DNA of 63,695 nucleotides. Origin: Aeromonas schubertii. Its GTDB lineage: Bacteria > Pseudomonadota > Gammaproteobacteria > Enterobacterales > Aeromonadaceae. The stretch is taken from the NCBI RefSeq assembly GCF_000820105.1, contig NZ_CDDB01000087.1, positions 1 through 63,695 on the forward strand. The letters are read 5' to 3'. Position 1 is the first letter of the stretch, and the number at the start of each line of letters is the position of its first letter. The notes under the pieces were generated by a model. It did no database searches and had not been told where the DNA came from. It saw nothing but the letters and a program-made list of their open reading frames with translations. Below, piece after piece: positions 1-8,667 of this stretch. The position numbers and the translations under genes were made by a program.

Positions 1-1
1 G

Positions 2-2122
2 ACGGTGCTGGATGACGTGCCTGGTGTGGGCAGCAATGCCTTGGTGCAGCTCGATGACGATGCCCTGGCCGGCGGCAATGCCGGTGGGGTGGGTGACGAT
101 GCGGATGCGGCCAACGTGAGCGGTACCCTGAGCCACAGCTTAGGGGCCGATAGGGCAGGCAGCATCGCCTGGCTGACCTCGGGGGCCCCGGCCGGGTTTA
201 GCTACGAGCTGTCGGGCAGTTCGCTGCTGGTGAAGCAGGGAGTGGTGACGGTGCTGACGGTGACGGTCAACAGCGCAACCGGCGCCTACAGCGTGACCCA
301 GAACGCGCCGATCCAGCATGCGGCGGGCAGTGACGAAAACAACGCCGTGTTCAACCTGACCTACCGGGTCACGGATGCAGACAGCGACACGGCCGATGGT
401 GTACTGACCATCAACGTGGATGACGACACCCCGACCGTGATCAGGCCCGATACGGCGGTGATGATGAACGCTGCAGGCAGCGCCTCTTTCCTGCTCGATC
501 TGGATGGCTCTGTGGCCAACAACTATGGTGCTGATGGTGCCACATTGCGCTTTAGCTCGGCCCTCAATGGTGTCAACAGTGGGCTGACATCCGGTGGTTT
601 GCCCATTACCTATGCTCTATCGGTCGATGGGCTGACGCTGACTGGGTCAACGGGGGTCGGAACCGTCTTTACCGTCGTACTGAATCCGGCCAACGGCACC
701 TATGCCGTCAACATGGTTGGATCGGTGGATGGGGGGCATACCTCAGTCGATTTCAGTAATGCCGGGTATGACTTCGTCGGTGGTAACACGGCCTGGGCGG
801 GTTTTGTCACTGCTGCAAACGATGACAGCAAAGACCTGCTGCTGACCCCTATGGGTGATGGCACCGTCAATACCACGGCAACGACAGGCGGGATCGGCGG
901 TGGTGCCTCGGTCGGCAGTGGTGAGGCGATGCGCGTAGACTTCGTGATCGATTTGGCGGGTTCGCCCAGTAGTGGTGGCAGTGGCTATCTGGACTCCTCG
1001 ACCCACAATCATAGTTTCGACGGTCACTATGATGTCAACGGTGGTTCTGCCCTCTTCACGGCGATCAAGGGGGCGGGCAGCACGGTCAAGGTGATCGCCC
1101 GCCAGGATAGTGATTCGTCCAGTTCGGTGGACAATGTGATTGGCGATGGGGTCATGGAATCACTGACCGCAATCGCAATCGCTTATGGCGGCGTTACACG
1201 CATCGTTAGCCTGGCCGCAGGTCTGACCCAGACTGTCTCTGTCGGAGGCCATAGCTTTACCGTGAGCTTTGTTGATGGAGACCCGGGCCCCGGAGTGACC
1301 TACGTGGCCACTGTGGCCGGGGTGGTGGATAACACCCGGCTCTCGGCCTATACGGCCGATGGCTACAACAGCCTGGAGTTTCACTATGCCAGTGGTAGTG
1401 ACTTCAAGATCGGTGATTTTGGCGTCTCGGTCCCGACTCCCGGGGTTCCGGTTAACGTTGATCTCGGTGTGACATTGACTGACGGGGATGGTGATACGGC
1501 TAATTCCAGCCTCAATATCAACCTGATGCCTGATGCTCCTTTTACCGTCGATATGCACGCAGCGGCCAGTGATACTGTGATTACTCTGGGGGGAAGCCAG
1601 CTCGACGCGATAGGCTCTGCCCATCATGACACCATCACAGGCAACAGCCTTGACAACATACTGTTTGGGGGGGATGGCAACGATATCCTCAGTGGTATGG
1701 GCGGTGTTGACAAGCTGATTGGCGGTACAGGAAACGACACGCTGATCGGTGGTCTTGGGGCTGACATTCTGGTTGGTGACAGCGGCAGCGACACCTTCAA
1801 GTGGGGCAGCGGTGATGCCAGTGCCGGAGTGGATGTAATTAAGGACTTCCAGGTGGGGGTCGGTGGTGATGTGCTGGATCTGAGCGAGCTGCTCAGTGGT
1901 GAGCACGCCAATGCCACCTCACTGGATCAATTCCTGACCTTCAGCTCTGGGCCTGGTAGCGGTAAAACGACCCTGGTGATCGACCTGGATGGTAGCGGTG
2001 CCGGTACCACTACCCAGACGATTCAGTTCGATAACATCGACCTGACCATGGGGGGCACCCGTAGTGACCAGCAGATCATCGATGAGATGCTGCTTAACGG
2101 CAATCTCAAGGTTGATCCATAA
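2..2122 (+). CDS. Giant RTX adhesin, C-terminal part (5' end outside window)
   Basis: The reading frame is open to the left edge, so only the last ~707 codons of a much longer surface/biofilm adhesin are present. Visible parts are Asp/Gly-rich VCBS/cadherin-like repeats ('DADSDTADGVLTINVDDDTP', and 'DGDGDTANSSLNINL' near residues 495-510), then an RTX block near residues 535-600 with GGxGxD nonapeptides (GGDGNDILSG, GGTGNDTLIG). It ends in a typical type I secretion target ('GSDTFKW' ... 'DVIKDFQVG.GGDVLDLSELL'). Known for this family: Ca2+-induced folding outside the cell after export by an ABC/MFP/TolC system; those transporter genes are not in the window. Sure of the class; the exact adhesin type is not resolvable. 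Confidence 0.9.
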   Translation, partial: TVLDDVPGVGSNALVQLDDDALAGGNAGGVGDDADAANVSGTLSHSLGADRAGSIAWLTSGAPAGFSYELSGSSLLVKQGVVTVLTVTVNSATGAYSVTQNAPIQHAAGSDENNAVFNLTYRVTDADSDTADGVLTINVDDDTPTVIRPDTAVMMNAAGSASFLLDLDGSVANNYGADGATLRFSSALNGVNSGLTSGGLPITYALSVDGLTLTGSTGVGTVFTVVLNPANGTYAVNMVGSVDGGHTSVDFSNAGYDFVGGNTAWAGFVTAANDDSKDLLLTPMGDGTVNTTATTGGIGGGASVGSGEAMRVDFVIDLAGSPSSGGSGYLDSSTHNHSFDGHYDVNGGSALFTAIKGAGSTVKVIARQDSDSSSSVDNVIGDGVMESLTAIAIAYGGVTRIVSLAAGLTQTVSVGGHSFTVSFVDGDPGPGVTYVATVAGVVDNTRLSAYTADGYNSLEFHYASGSDFKIGDFGVSVPTPGVPVNVDLGVTLTDGDGDTANSSLNINLMPDAPFTVDMHAAASDTVITLGGSQLDAIGSAHHDTITGNSLDNILFGGDGNDILSGMGGVDKLIGGTGNDTLIGGLGADILVGDSGSDTFKWGSGDASAGVDVIKDFQVGVGGDVLDLSELLSGEHANATSLDQFLTFSSGPGSGKTTLVIDLDGSGAGTTTQTIQFDNIDLTMGGTRSDQQIIDEMLLNGNLKVDP

Positions 2123-2126
2123 ATGG

Positions 2127-2150
2127 GGTGGCCATCTTCTGATGGCCGCC
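2127..2150 (+). terminator. Hairpin after the RTX adhesin gene
   Basis: GGTGGCCATC and GATGGCCGCC form a 10-bp stem (one G-T pair) around a TTCT loop, 5 nt after the adhesin stop codon. No T-run follows, so it may be a weak terminator or a processing/stability hairpin between the adhesin gene and the next gene. Confidence 0.4.
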
Positions 2151-2193
2151 ACATCTGGTAATATGACGCCACTATTGAGATGAGGAGTGAGGT

Positions 2194-2742
2194 ATGGCTG
2201 CATTATCGTGGGTGGACATCGATGGGGTTCGTTACAGTTGTAGCGGTGACCAGATCGATTGCCATGGCCAGTTTGGCTACCATACCCGATTCGATGGTCA
2301 TACCCTCTCACAGCTCGAGATTGAGAACCGTGAAGGTGAGCCGGCCGGTTGTCTGAATGTGGATTTTTCCACTGGGCAGCTCACCTTTACCCCCCTTCCC
2401 GGTGCCGACATTGAAGGGCTTAGCCTGCTGATCGGTGGGGAGGAGGGACAAAGTGAGCTCAGCCTCTTTTCTCTGATGAGCAACGAGTGGGGCGACTTGT
2501 TGGCGCAGGGAGATGAGGCACTACTCTGGGAGCAACCCCTTGAACCGGGCCAGGAGAGCCTCTCTGCCGAGACGGGTCAGATCCTGACGTGGGACTCTTT
2601 TGCCTTCCAGGATGATCAACCCGAATGGTTGGGTACTTCGGAAGGAACGGTGACGCCCCTGCCCGGGTTGGATGAGGGGCTGCTCTTTAGCGAGGTCGAT
2701 ATCCACAGCGTGCTCGATATTCCGCCCCATCACCCCATCTAG
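2194..2742 (+). CDS. Hypothetical protein, 182 aa, downstream of the RTX adhesin
   Basis: I do not recognise the family. The start is supported by a GGAGTGAGG ribosome binding site just upstream of ATG. The product is acidic (many Asp/Glu), has no signal peptide or membrane segment, and has only two cysteines, both near the N-terminus. Its first half looks beta-rich ('LEIENREGEPAGCLNVDFSTGQ') and its tail is Pro/His-rich ('DIPPHHPI'). It lies 71 bp after the adhesin on the same strand and may be co-transcribed, so a role linked to the adhesin (cytoplasmic chaperone, regulator or co-secreted factor) is possible but only inferred from position. Confidence 0.7.
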   Translation: MAALSWVDIDGVRYSCSGDQIDCHGQFGYHTRFDGHTLSQLEIENREGEPAGCLNVDFSTGQLTFTPLPGADIEGLSLLIGGEEGQSELSLFSLMSNEWGDLLAQGDEALLWEQPLEPGQESLSAETGQILTWDSFAFQDDQPEWLGTSEGTVTPLPGLDEGLLFSEVDIHSVLDIPPHHPI

Positions 2743-2802
2743 TTCGTTCCCCGCTTCGTGGCATAATCCCTCGTGTGTTCGTATCCCCATGAGGTGAGTG
2801 TG

Positions 2803-3504
2803 ATGTTCAAATCGATTCTTCCCCTTTCCGTATTGTTCCTGCTCTCGCCAGCCTGGGCCATCGAGGCGCCGACGGCGGCGCATGTGAGCGTCAGCGGAGT
2901 GGCCGAGCGCAAGGTGGAGCCCGATATGGCGACCCTTTCTGTCTCGGTGACGGCCCTGCAAAAGGATGGTCTCAAGGCCAAACAACAGGTGGATGCCAAG
3001 GTGGCCGCCTTTTTCGGCAAGCTTGAGGGGTTGGGGATCAAGCGCAGCGATGTGGACGCGGGCAATCTGGTGGTCTCTCCCGAGTATCAATATGCCCCCG
3101 AGAAGAAGCCGCAGCTGCTGGGTTATCGTGCCCAACGCCAGCTCTCGGTCAGGCTCTATCAGCTTGAAAAGCTTAGCCAGTTGATGGAAACGGCACTGGG
3201 GGCAGGCCTTGAGACCGTCTCCCAGATCGAGTACGGGCTTAAAGATGCCAAAGAGGAGAAGGAGAAGGTTCGCCTCGCCGCCGTGGAGGATGCCAAGGCC
3301 AAGGCCCAAAGCCTGGCAAACGGCTTTGGCGCCAAGCTGGGCAAGATCTATGCGGTGGAGTATGACGCGCAGCAGCCCGCCCCGGTCTATGGGCGCAACT
3401 ACAAGATGATGGCGATGGCGGCGCCCGATGCCCAGGAAAACACCTATCAGCAGCAGAGCATAGTGCTCAGCGACAGGGTTGAGGCCGTTTTCCTTCTGGA
3501 GTAA
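2803..3504 (+). CDS. SIMPL-domain periplasmic protein (YggE-like)
   Basis: 233 aa starting 'MFKSILPLSVLFLLSPAWA', a clear Sec signal peptide with cleavage after AWA. A GTG 30 bases upstream is in frame, but the signal peptide and the GAGGTGAG ribosome site place the start here. The mature part is a SIMPL (DUF541) domain: 'VSVSGVAERKVEPDMATLSVSV' near the N-terminus and 'YRAQRQLSVRLYQLEKLSQLM' mid-protein, as in E. coli YggE, which is associated with lowering oxidative stress. The biochemical function of the family is unsettled. It stands alone and is followed by a hairpin shared with the convergent DAHP synthase gene. Confidence 0.85.
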   Translation: MFKSILPLSVLFLLSPAWAIEAPTAAHVSVSGVAERKVEPDMATLSVSVTALQKDGLKAKQQVDAKVAAFFGKLEGLGIKRSDVDAGNLVVSPEYQYAPEKKPQLLGYRAQRQLSVRLYQLEKLSQLMETALGAGLETVSQIEYGLKDAKEEKEKVRLAAVEDAKAKAQSLANGFGAKLGKIYAVEYDAQQPAPVYGRNYKMMAMAAPDAQENTYQQQSIVLSDRVEAVFLLE

Positions 3505-3510
3505 ATGCCG

Positions 3511-3537
3511 GGGGCAGCCTGGCTGCCCCGCTTTGCT
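3511..3537. terminator. Hairpin between yggE-like and DAHP synthase genes
   Basis: GGGGCAGCC and GGCTGCCCC form an almost continuous palindrome between two convergent genes, followed by GCTTTGCTT on the plus strand. Probably a shared terminator, although the T-run is poor. Confidence 0.5.
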
Positions 3538-3548
3538 TCGGGCCTGTG

Positions 3549-4637
3549 TTAACCGGCCAGCAGAACCTCATGGCGTCTACCCTGATGGTACCTGCGAGCC
3601 TGCACCGCCTCTGCCAGCACGCCGACAAGCGCCACGGACGCTTCCCAGCCGAGGCAGGCATCGGTCACTGACTGGCCATAGTGCAGACTTGCCAGTGGGG
3701 CGGGGGCTTGGCTCCCCTCTTTTAAAAAACTCTCGACCATGACGGCGGCGACATACTCGCTCCCGTTACCCATCTGTCTTGCCAGTTCGGCCGCCACCCG
3801 GCTCTGATTGCTGTGCTGTTTCTGGCTGTTACCGTGACTACAGTCGACCATCAGCCGCGCGGCCAGCCCTTCCCGTTGTAACCGTGCGGCTGCCGCCTCC
3901 ACATCATTCTGGTGATAATTGGGGGTCTGGCCGCCACGCAAGATGATATGAGCGCTCTCGTTGCCCTCGCTGCTCACCACCATCATGCCCCCCTGATGAC
4001 CCGGGGCGGTGAAGAGGTGAGGGGCCTGGCTCGCCAGAATGGCGTCGATAGCGACTCTGATATTGCCGTCGGTGCCATTCTTGAAGCCTACCGGGCAGGG
4101 GAGCGCCGAGGCGAGTTGACGGTGTACCTGGGATTCGGTAGTGCGTGCACCGATGGCGCCCCAGCTGACCAGGTCGGCCAGGTAGAGGAAACTGGTGGTG
4201 TCGAGAAACTCGGTAGCCGTCGCCAGCCCTATCTCATTGATCGCAAGCAGCAGTTCCCGAGCCAGTTGCAGCCCATGATTGATATCGTGGCTGCCATCGA
4301 GATGAGGGTCAAAAATGAGTCCCTTCCACCCTATGGTGGTGCGTGGTTTCTCGAAATAGGCGCGCATGACAATGCACAGATCCTCTTGATGTTCATCGGC
4401 CAGCCCTTTAAGGCGCCGCGCATATTCCAGCGCTGCCTTGGGATCGTGCAGGGAGCAGGGGCCTATCACCACCAGCAGGCGGTCGTCCTGACCACTCAGG
4501 ATCTGCCGGATCTGATGGCGAGCACCCTGGATCATCCCGTGAGTGGTGGCAGGACAGGGGAGTCGAGCCAGCAGTTGGGCCGGAGTAGGGAGGGCCTCTA
4601 CGGGGAGGGCGCGCATGACCGAGTTGTGCAGTGACAT
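3549..4637 (-). CDS. 3-deoxy-7-phosphoheptulonate (DAHP) synthase, class I, iron-regulated
   Basis: Condenses phosphoenolpyruvate and erythrose-4-phosphate, the first step of the shikimate pathway, in the cytoplasm. The 362-aa product has the AroF/G/H hallmarks: 'VVIGPCSLHDPKAALEYA', 'MRAYFEKPRTTIGWKGLI.DP', 'GARTTESQVHR', 'GFKNGTDGNI', 'MVDCSHGNSQK'. ATG at 4637 was chosen over an upstream in-frame start because AAGGTAAT precedes it and the length fits AroG (~350 aa). A Fur box with an overlapping promoter lies ~70-85 bp upstream, and siderophore genes flank it. It therefore most likely supplies chorismate for dihydroxybenzoate under iron limitation. Which aromatic amino acid, if any, inhibits it cannot be read here. 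Confidence 0.93.
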   Translation of the reverse strand: MSLHNSVMRALPVEALPTPAQLLARLPCPATTHGMIQGARHQIRQILSGQDDRLLVVIGPCSLHDPKAALEYARRLKGLADEHQEDLCIVMRAYFEKPRTTIGWKGLIFDPHLDGSHDINHGLQLARELLLAINEIGLATATEFLDTTSFLYLADLVSWGAIGARTTESQVHRQLASALPCPVGFKNGTDGNIRVAIDAILASQAPHLFTAPGHQGGMMVVSSEGNESAHIILRGGQTPNYHQNDVEAAAARLQREGLAARLMVDCSHGNSQKQHSNQSRVAAELARQMGNGSEYVAAVMVESFLKEGSQAPAPLASLHYGQSVTDACLGWEASVALVGVLAEAVQARRYHQGRRHEVLLAG

Positions 4638-4703
4638 CCGTATTACCTTGTGAAGCGTGGCATCACGAGCGCTGCCTGGGGGCATGCTCGCTTAGCAATA
4701 AAT

Positions 4704-4722
4704 GATAGTGATTCGCATTATC
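4704..4722 (-). promoter_or_regulatory. Fur box upstream of the DAHP synthase gene
   Basis: GATAGTGATTCGCATTATC matches the 19-bp Fur consensus GATAATGATAATCATTATC at 15 positions by my count. It overlaps the presumed -10 element of the promoter for the DAHP synthase gene. Confidence 0.8.
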
Positions 4723-4744
4723 GATCTTTGGCTCCCATATGCAA
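4717..4744 (-). promoter_or_regulatory. Candidate sigma-70 promoter of the DAHP synthase gene
   Basis: On the minus strand, TTGCAT (4744-4739) and GATAAT (4722-4717) are 16 bp apart. The -10 hexamer lies inside the Fur box, a standard geometry for Fur repression. Confidence 0.55.
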
Positions 4745-4820
4745 CCCCTGCTAATGGGGGGATATTTTATTGATTTCAAAGTCAATTAAGTGAGTTGCTC
4801 CGGGATCACTCCCTTGAGCC

Positions 4821-5633
4821 TCATGCCTCGCTCTCCATGGCCTCATGGCGATCCTGATGATAGGCATCCTCGCTCTTGCCAAGTCGCCAATAGGGCACAG
4901 CGTAAACTTGCCGGCGATCCACATCCAGGATGCGCCGCGTGTGCCGTCGTAGTGGCAGCACCAGCCCCTCCTCGCCCCCAAACCAGAAATAGCTCTTCTC
5001 GCGCTCCATGGGGAGTGCGGTGAGATGCGCGATCAGGGCCTGAGCCTGCTCGGCTCCACCGACAAACCAGCTTAGATTGACCCCGGATGGCAGCGCCAGG
5101 GGGTGGATCTCCTCTTCATCCGGTACCAGCAAGGCGATCTCCCCCCTGGCCCCGGGTCTCATCACCTCGGCCATGGCACAAATGGCGGGCAGGGCGGTGA
5201 GATCGCCGGCCATGTAGTAGAAGTCGGCCTCCTGCAGCATGGGGTTTGGGCCGCCAGGTCCAGAGATGGCCAGTCTGTCGCCGGGGACGGCATGCAGGGC
5301 AAAGTGGCTGGCAGGGCCCAGCTCCCCGTGCAGGGCGAAGTCGATATCGAGCTCCAGCCGTTCACGGCGAAAGGCGCGAAGGGTGAAGGTGCGGATGATG
5401 GGGCGCGTCGCCGGATCGTCCCAGCGAGGCCCCTGGGGAGTGGGTATCGGCAGCACTATCTCGCTCTGCCCGGGGCGCGGCAGCATGATCTTGATATGGG
5501 CCCCACCACAGGTGAAGGGGTAGTCGGCCAGATCGGGGCTGCTCAGGGTGAGGCGGCGTAGCCCCTTGGAGAGGTCGGTGATGCGTTTGACCGTGAGCAG
5601 TCGTGGACGGTTGACTGGCAGGGAGTGAGGCAT
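4821..5633 (-). CDS. Siderophore-interacting FAD-binding protein (ViuB/YqjH-like)
   Basis: 270 aa, cytoplasmic. It belongs to the SIP family, which reduces or releases Fe3+ from imported ferric siderophores. The N-terminal half carries the FAD-binding beta-barrel with 'RTFTLR' (variant of the family RxYT motif) followed by 'DIDFALHGELGPASHFA'. The C-terminal half has the SIP domain ('YYMAGDLTALPAICAM', 'YFWFGGEEGLVLPLRRH'). It is transcribed divergently from amoC, and both directions have a Fur box in the shared 230-bp gap. It is on the same strand as the DAHP synthase gene, so some read-through is possible. The family is clear; the substrate (ferric amonabactin) is inferred from context. Confidence 0.9.
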   Translation of the reverse strand: MPHSLPVNRPRLLTVKRITDLSKGLRRLTLSSPDLADYPFTCGGAHIKIMLPRPGQSEIVLPIPTPQGPRWDDPATRPIIRTFTLRAFRRERLELDIDFALHGELGPASHFALHAVPGDRLAISGPGGPNPMLQEADFYYMAGDLTALPAICAMAEVMRPGARGEIALLVPDEEEIHPLALPSGVNLSWFVGGAEQAQALIAHLTALPMEREKSYFWFGGEEGLVLPLRRHTRRILDVDRRQVYAVPYWRLGKSEDAYHQDRHEAMESEA

Positions 5634-5670
5634 GGGGAGGGCTCCATCAGAAAGTGGGGCCCATTCTTGT

Positions 5671-5689
5671 TTAAATGAAAATAATTATC
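5671..5689 (-). promoter_or_regulatory. Fur box upstream of the SIP gene
   Basis: Read on the minus strand, GATAATTATTTTCATTTAA matches the Fur consensus at 13 of 19 positions by my count. It sits ~40 bp upstream of the SIP start codon, in the divergent SIP/amoC control region. Confidence 0.65.
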
Positions 5690-5775
5690 AATATACGACG
5701 CCCAGTTGGGTAGAAAGTGAGCGCCAATGGTTGATGTTGTCAATAAGCGGAGCCTTATTGAGAGGACAAATTCCA

Positions 5776-5805
5776 TTGACCGGGCGATTTCAGTGCGAGT
5801 ATTTT
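5776..5805 (+). promoter_or_regulatory. Candidate promoter of the amo biosynthetic operon
   Basis: TTGACC (5776-5781) and TATTTT (5800-5805) with an 18-bp spacer, placing the transcript start about 5812, just before the Fur box at 5820-5838. Confidence 0.5.
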
Positions 5806-5819
5806 AGCGACCCTAATCT

Positions 5820-5838
5820 GATATCAATAATCATTATC
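5820..5838 (+). promoter_or_regulatory. Fur box upstream of amoC
   Basis: GATATCAATAATCATTATC matches the Fur consensus at 16 of 19 positions by my count, the best site in the window. It ends 28 bp before the preferred amoC start and would block the promoter for the amoCEBFAGH run. Confidence 0.82.
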
Positions 5839-5866
5839 ATTAGTGTTTATGTTGATTGGGTCTGAT

Positions 5867-7027
5867 ATGGATACTCACATGATGGAAACCCGTACCCCGG
5901 AGCAGGCACTCATGCCCGATCTGCTCTTCTCATCCGAGCAGGGGGAGATCCGGGCCTACGAGCTCGGCGAGCCTATGGTGACGCCGGCGGGGGAGTGGGC
6001 TCGTTTAGAGCGCCAGATTGCCGATGCGCTGGAGCAGGCCCGGCGTGCCGGTCAGGAGAACCCCCTGCTGATGGGAGCCTTTGCCTTCGATCCGGCCGAG
6101 GCGTCTTGCCTCTATGTGCCGGGCAGGACCGAGCGGGGGCCGAGGCCGCAGCCCAGGGCAAGCGAGCCCCTCACCAATCAGGCTATCTCGGTGCAGAGCC
6201 TGCCTGCAGCCGGGGAGTTCAAGGCCTCGGTGAGCGCGGCCCTCGACTCGTTTGCTTCTGGCACCCTGGCCAAGGTGGTGCTGTCGAGAAAGCTTGCCCT
6301 CGAGCTGCGCCAGCCCGTCGAGCCTGCGCGCGTGCTCGAGCGTCTGGTCAGCCAAAACCCTCACGCGTTTCACTTCTCCCTTCCCCTGGGCGGCGGTCGC
6401 TGCCTGCTTGGGGCCAGCCCCGAGCTGCTGCTGCGGGTGCGCGACGGCGAGATCTTTACCCATCCCCTGGCCGGCTCGGCCAAGCGGGGCAGCGCCCCCG
6501 AGCAAGACCGTGCGGTGGCCAGCGCGCTGCTCGCCTCGGGTAAGGATCAGCATGAGCACCGGCTGGTGATCGACGAGATCCGCCGCGTGCTTGCCCCTCA
6601 CTGCCGGGCGCTGGCGATCCCGGCGAGCCCCACCCTGATGAGCACCGACACCCTCTGGCACCTGGGCACCCCGATCCGGGGCGAGCTTCATTCTGATGAG
6701 GTGGGCGTGCTGCCCCTGGCCTGTCGCCTTCATCCCACACCGGCCCTGTGCGGTTATCCCACCGAGCTGGCGCGCCAGTTTATCCGGGAGCGAGAGCCAT
6801 TTCGTCGTGCCCTCTTTAGCGGCATCGTCGGCTGGTGTGACAGCCGGGGCAACGGCGAGTGGGCCGTGGTGATCCGCTGCGGCGTGCTCGATGGCCACAG
6901 GGTCGAGCTCTTTGCTGGGGCCGGCATAGTCGCAGGCTCCGATCCCGCCATGGAGTGGGCCGAGACCGGCACCAAGCTCGGCACCATGTTAAGAGCCCTG
7001 GGCGTGGACTGTGAGGTGGCCCTGTGA
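5867..7027 (+). CDS. amoC: Isochorismate synthase
   Basis: Converts chorismate to isochorismate, the first committed step to 2,3-dihydroxybenzoate. The product (~386 aa) has the chorismate-binding enzyme signatures '[13 protein letters not shown]', '[10 protein letters not shown]', '[14 protein letters not shown]', 'FSGIVGWCD' and '[18 protein letters not shown]', close to EntC in length and order. Start choice is uncertain: in-frame starts occur at 5843 (GTG), 5849, 5867, 5879 and 5882. I prefer 5867 because the earlier ones crowd the Fur box and only a weak TTGGGT precedes it. The stop overlaps the amoE start (GTGA), indicating translational coupling in the operon. Confidence 0.93.
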   Translation: MDTHMMETRTPEQALMPDLLFSSEQGEIRAYELGEPMVTPAGEWARLERQIADALEQARRAGQENPLLMGAFAFDPAEASCLYVPGRTERGPRPQPRASEPLTNQAISVQSLPAAGEFKASVSAALDSFASGTLAKVVLSRKLALELRQPVEPARVLERLVSQNPHAFHFSLPLGGGRCLLGASPELLLRVRDGEIFTHPLAGSAKRGSAPEQDRAVASALLASGKDQHEHRLVIDEIRRVLAPHCRALAIPASPTLMSTDTLWHLGTPIRGELHSDEVGVLPLACRLHPTPALCGYPTELARQFIREREPFRRALFSGIVGWCDSRGNGEWAVVIRCGVLDGHRVELFAGAGIVAGSDPAMEWAETGTKLGTMLRALGVDCEVAL

Positions 7028-8649
7028 GTCGCCCCATTCCCTACAGCCGCTGGCCCGATGATCTGGCCGAGCATTACCGCCGCCTGGGGTACTGGCGCGG
7101 TGAGCCGCTCACGGCGATCCTGCGCCGTCAATGGGAGCGCGACCCGAGTGCACCGGCCATCTTCTGCGGCGAGCGCGTCTTTACCTACCGTGAGCTCGAT
7201 GCCGCCTCGAGTCTGCTGGCAGGCAAGCTGGCCCGGCGGGGGCTGGGGCACGGTGACACCGCCCTGGTGCAGCTACCCAACGTGGCCGAGTTTTACATCG
7301 TCCTCTTCGCCCTGCTCAAAGTCGGGGTGGCGCCGGTCAACGCCCTCTTCAGCCACAGTCGCCTCGAGCTGCTGGCCTATGCCGGGCAGATTCATCCACG
7401 CCTCTTCATCGGTGCCGTTGCTCATCCCCTCTTTGCCGGCAGTGACGGGGGAGAGGCGCTGCTGGCCGACATCGGGGCCGAGCTGACCCTGCTCGACGGC
7501 GTCGAAGGGAGCCAGGGTCTCGCCCACTGGCTGGCGCCAGGGGAGGTGAGCGGTTTTGCCCCGACGCCGGCCGACGAGGTGGCCTTCTTCCAGCTCTCCG
7601 GGGGGAGCACGGGCACCCCCAAGCTCATTCCGCGCACCCACGACGACTACTACTACAGCGTCCGGCGCAGTGCGGAGATCTGCCGGCTGAGTCCGAAAAC
7701 CCGTTATCTGTGCGCCCTGCCGGCCCCGCACAACTTCCCCTTGAGCTCCCCCGGGGCTCTGGGGGTGTTCGAGGCTGGCGGGGCCCTGGTATTGGCCCCC
7801 AACCCGAGCCCCGATGGCTGCTTCCCCCTCATCGAGCGTCACGGCGTCACCATGACGGCCCTGGTGCCACCGGCGCTCTCTCTCTGGCTCGAGGCGGCGG
7901 CATTGGACTCGGCCGCCCGGGCCAGACTCTCGTCGCTCACCCTGCTGCAGGTCGGCGGCGCCAAGCTGCCCGAGGCGGTGGCCAGGCGGGTGGAGCCCGA
8001 GCTCGGCTGCGCCCTGCAGCAGGTGTTTGGCATGGCCGAAGGCCTGGTCAACTACACCCGGCTGGGGGATCCCGAGGCAAAAGTACTGCACACCCAGGGG
8101 CGCCCCATGTGCCCGGATGACGAGATCCGCATCCTTGATGACGCCGGGCTGCCGGTTCCCCCCGGTCAGAGCGGCGCCCTCCACACCCGGGGGCCCTACA
8201 CCTTTCGCGGCTACTTCCAGAGCCCCGAGCACAACGCCCGGGTCTTCGATGCCGAGGGCTTCTACTGCTCCGGGGATCTGGTGGTGCAGGACGCCGACGG
8301 CTACCTCACCGTGGTCGGCCGTCTCAAGGATCAGATCAACCGGGGCGGGGAGAAGATCGCCGCCGAAGAGGTCGAGAACCAGCTGCTCCACCACCCGGCC
8401 ATCAGCCAGGCGGCCCTGGTCTCCATGCCCGACAGCGTCATGGGGGAGAAAAGCTGCGCCTTCATCGTCACCTCTGACCCCTCCCTCAAGCCCCTGGCCC
8501 TGCGCAAGTTCCTGCGCGGGCGCGGCGTGGCCGAATTCAAGCTGCCCGATCGCGTCGAGCGGCTCGATGCCCTGCCCATGACGGCGGTGGGCAAGATTGA
8601 CAAACAGGGGCTGCGCGCCCGCATCGCGCGGCTTCTCGACACGAACTGA
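7024..8649 (+). CDS. amoE: 2,3-dihydroxybenzoate-AMP ligase
   Basis: Activates DHB with ATP and transfers it to the phosphopantetheine arm of the AmoB aryl-carrier domain. The 541-aa product is an EntE/DhbE-type stand-alone adenylating enzyme: '[24 protein letters not shown]' (A3 loop), '[18 protein letters not shown]' (A5), '[25 protein letters not shown]' (A7), '[20 protein letters not shown]' (A8) and '[15 protein letters not shown]' with the A10 lysine. GTG start overlaps the amoC stop by 4 nt. High confidence because the aryl-acid type A3/A5 signatures differ from the amino-acid A domains further along the operon. Confidence 0.95.
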   Translation: MSRPIPYSRWPDDLAEHYRRLGYWRGEPLTAILRRQWERDPSAPAIFCGERVFTYRELDAASSLLAGKLARRGLGHGDTALVQLPNVAEFYIVLFALLKVGVAPVNALFSHSRLELLAYAGQIHPRLFIGAVAHPLFAGSDGGEALLADIGAELTLLDGVEGSQGLAHWLAPGEVSGFAPTPADEVAFFQLSGGSTGTPKLIPRTHDDYYYSVRRSAEICRLSPKTRYLCALPAPHNFPLSSPGALGVFEAGGALVLAPNPSPDGCFPLIERHGVTMTALVPPALSLWLEAAALDSAARARLSSLTLLQVGGAKLPEAVARRVEPELGCALQQVFGMAEGLVNYTRLGDPEAKVLHTQGRPMCPDDEIRILDDAGLPVPPGQSGALHTRGPYTFRGYFQSPEHNARVFDAEGFYCSGDLVVQDADGYLTVVGRLKDQINRGGEKIAAEEVENQLLHHPAISQAALVSMPDSVMGEKSCAFIVTSDPSLKPLALRKFLRGRGVAEFKLPDRVERLDALPMTAVGKIDKQGLRARIARLLDTN

Positions 8650-8667
8650 TACAAGGAATCGATATTC

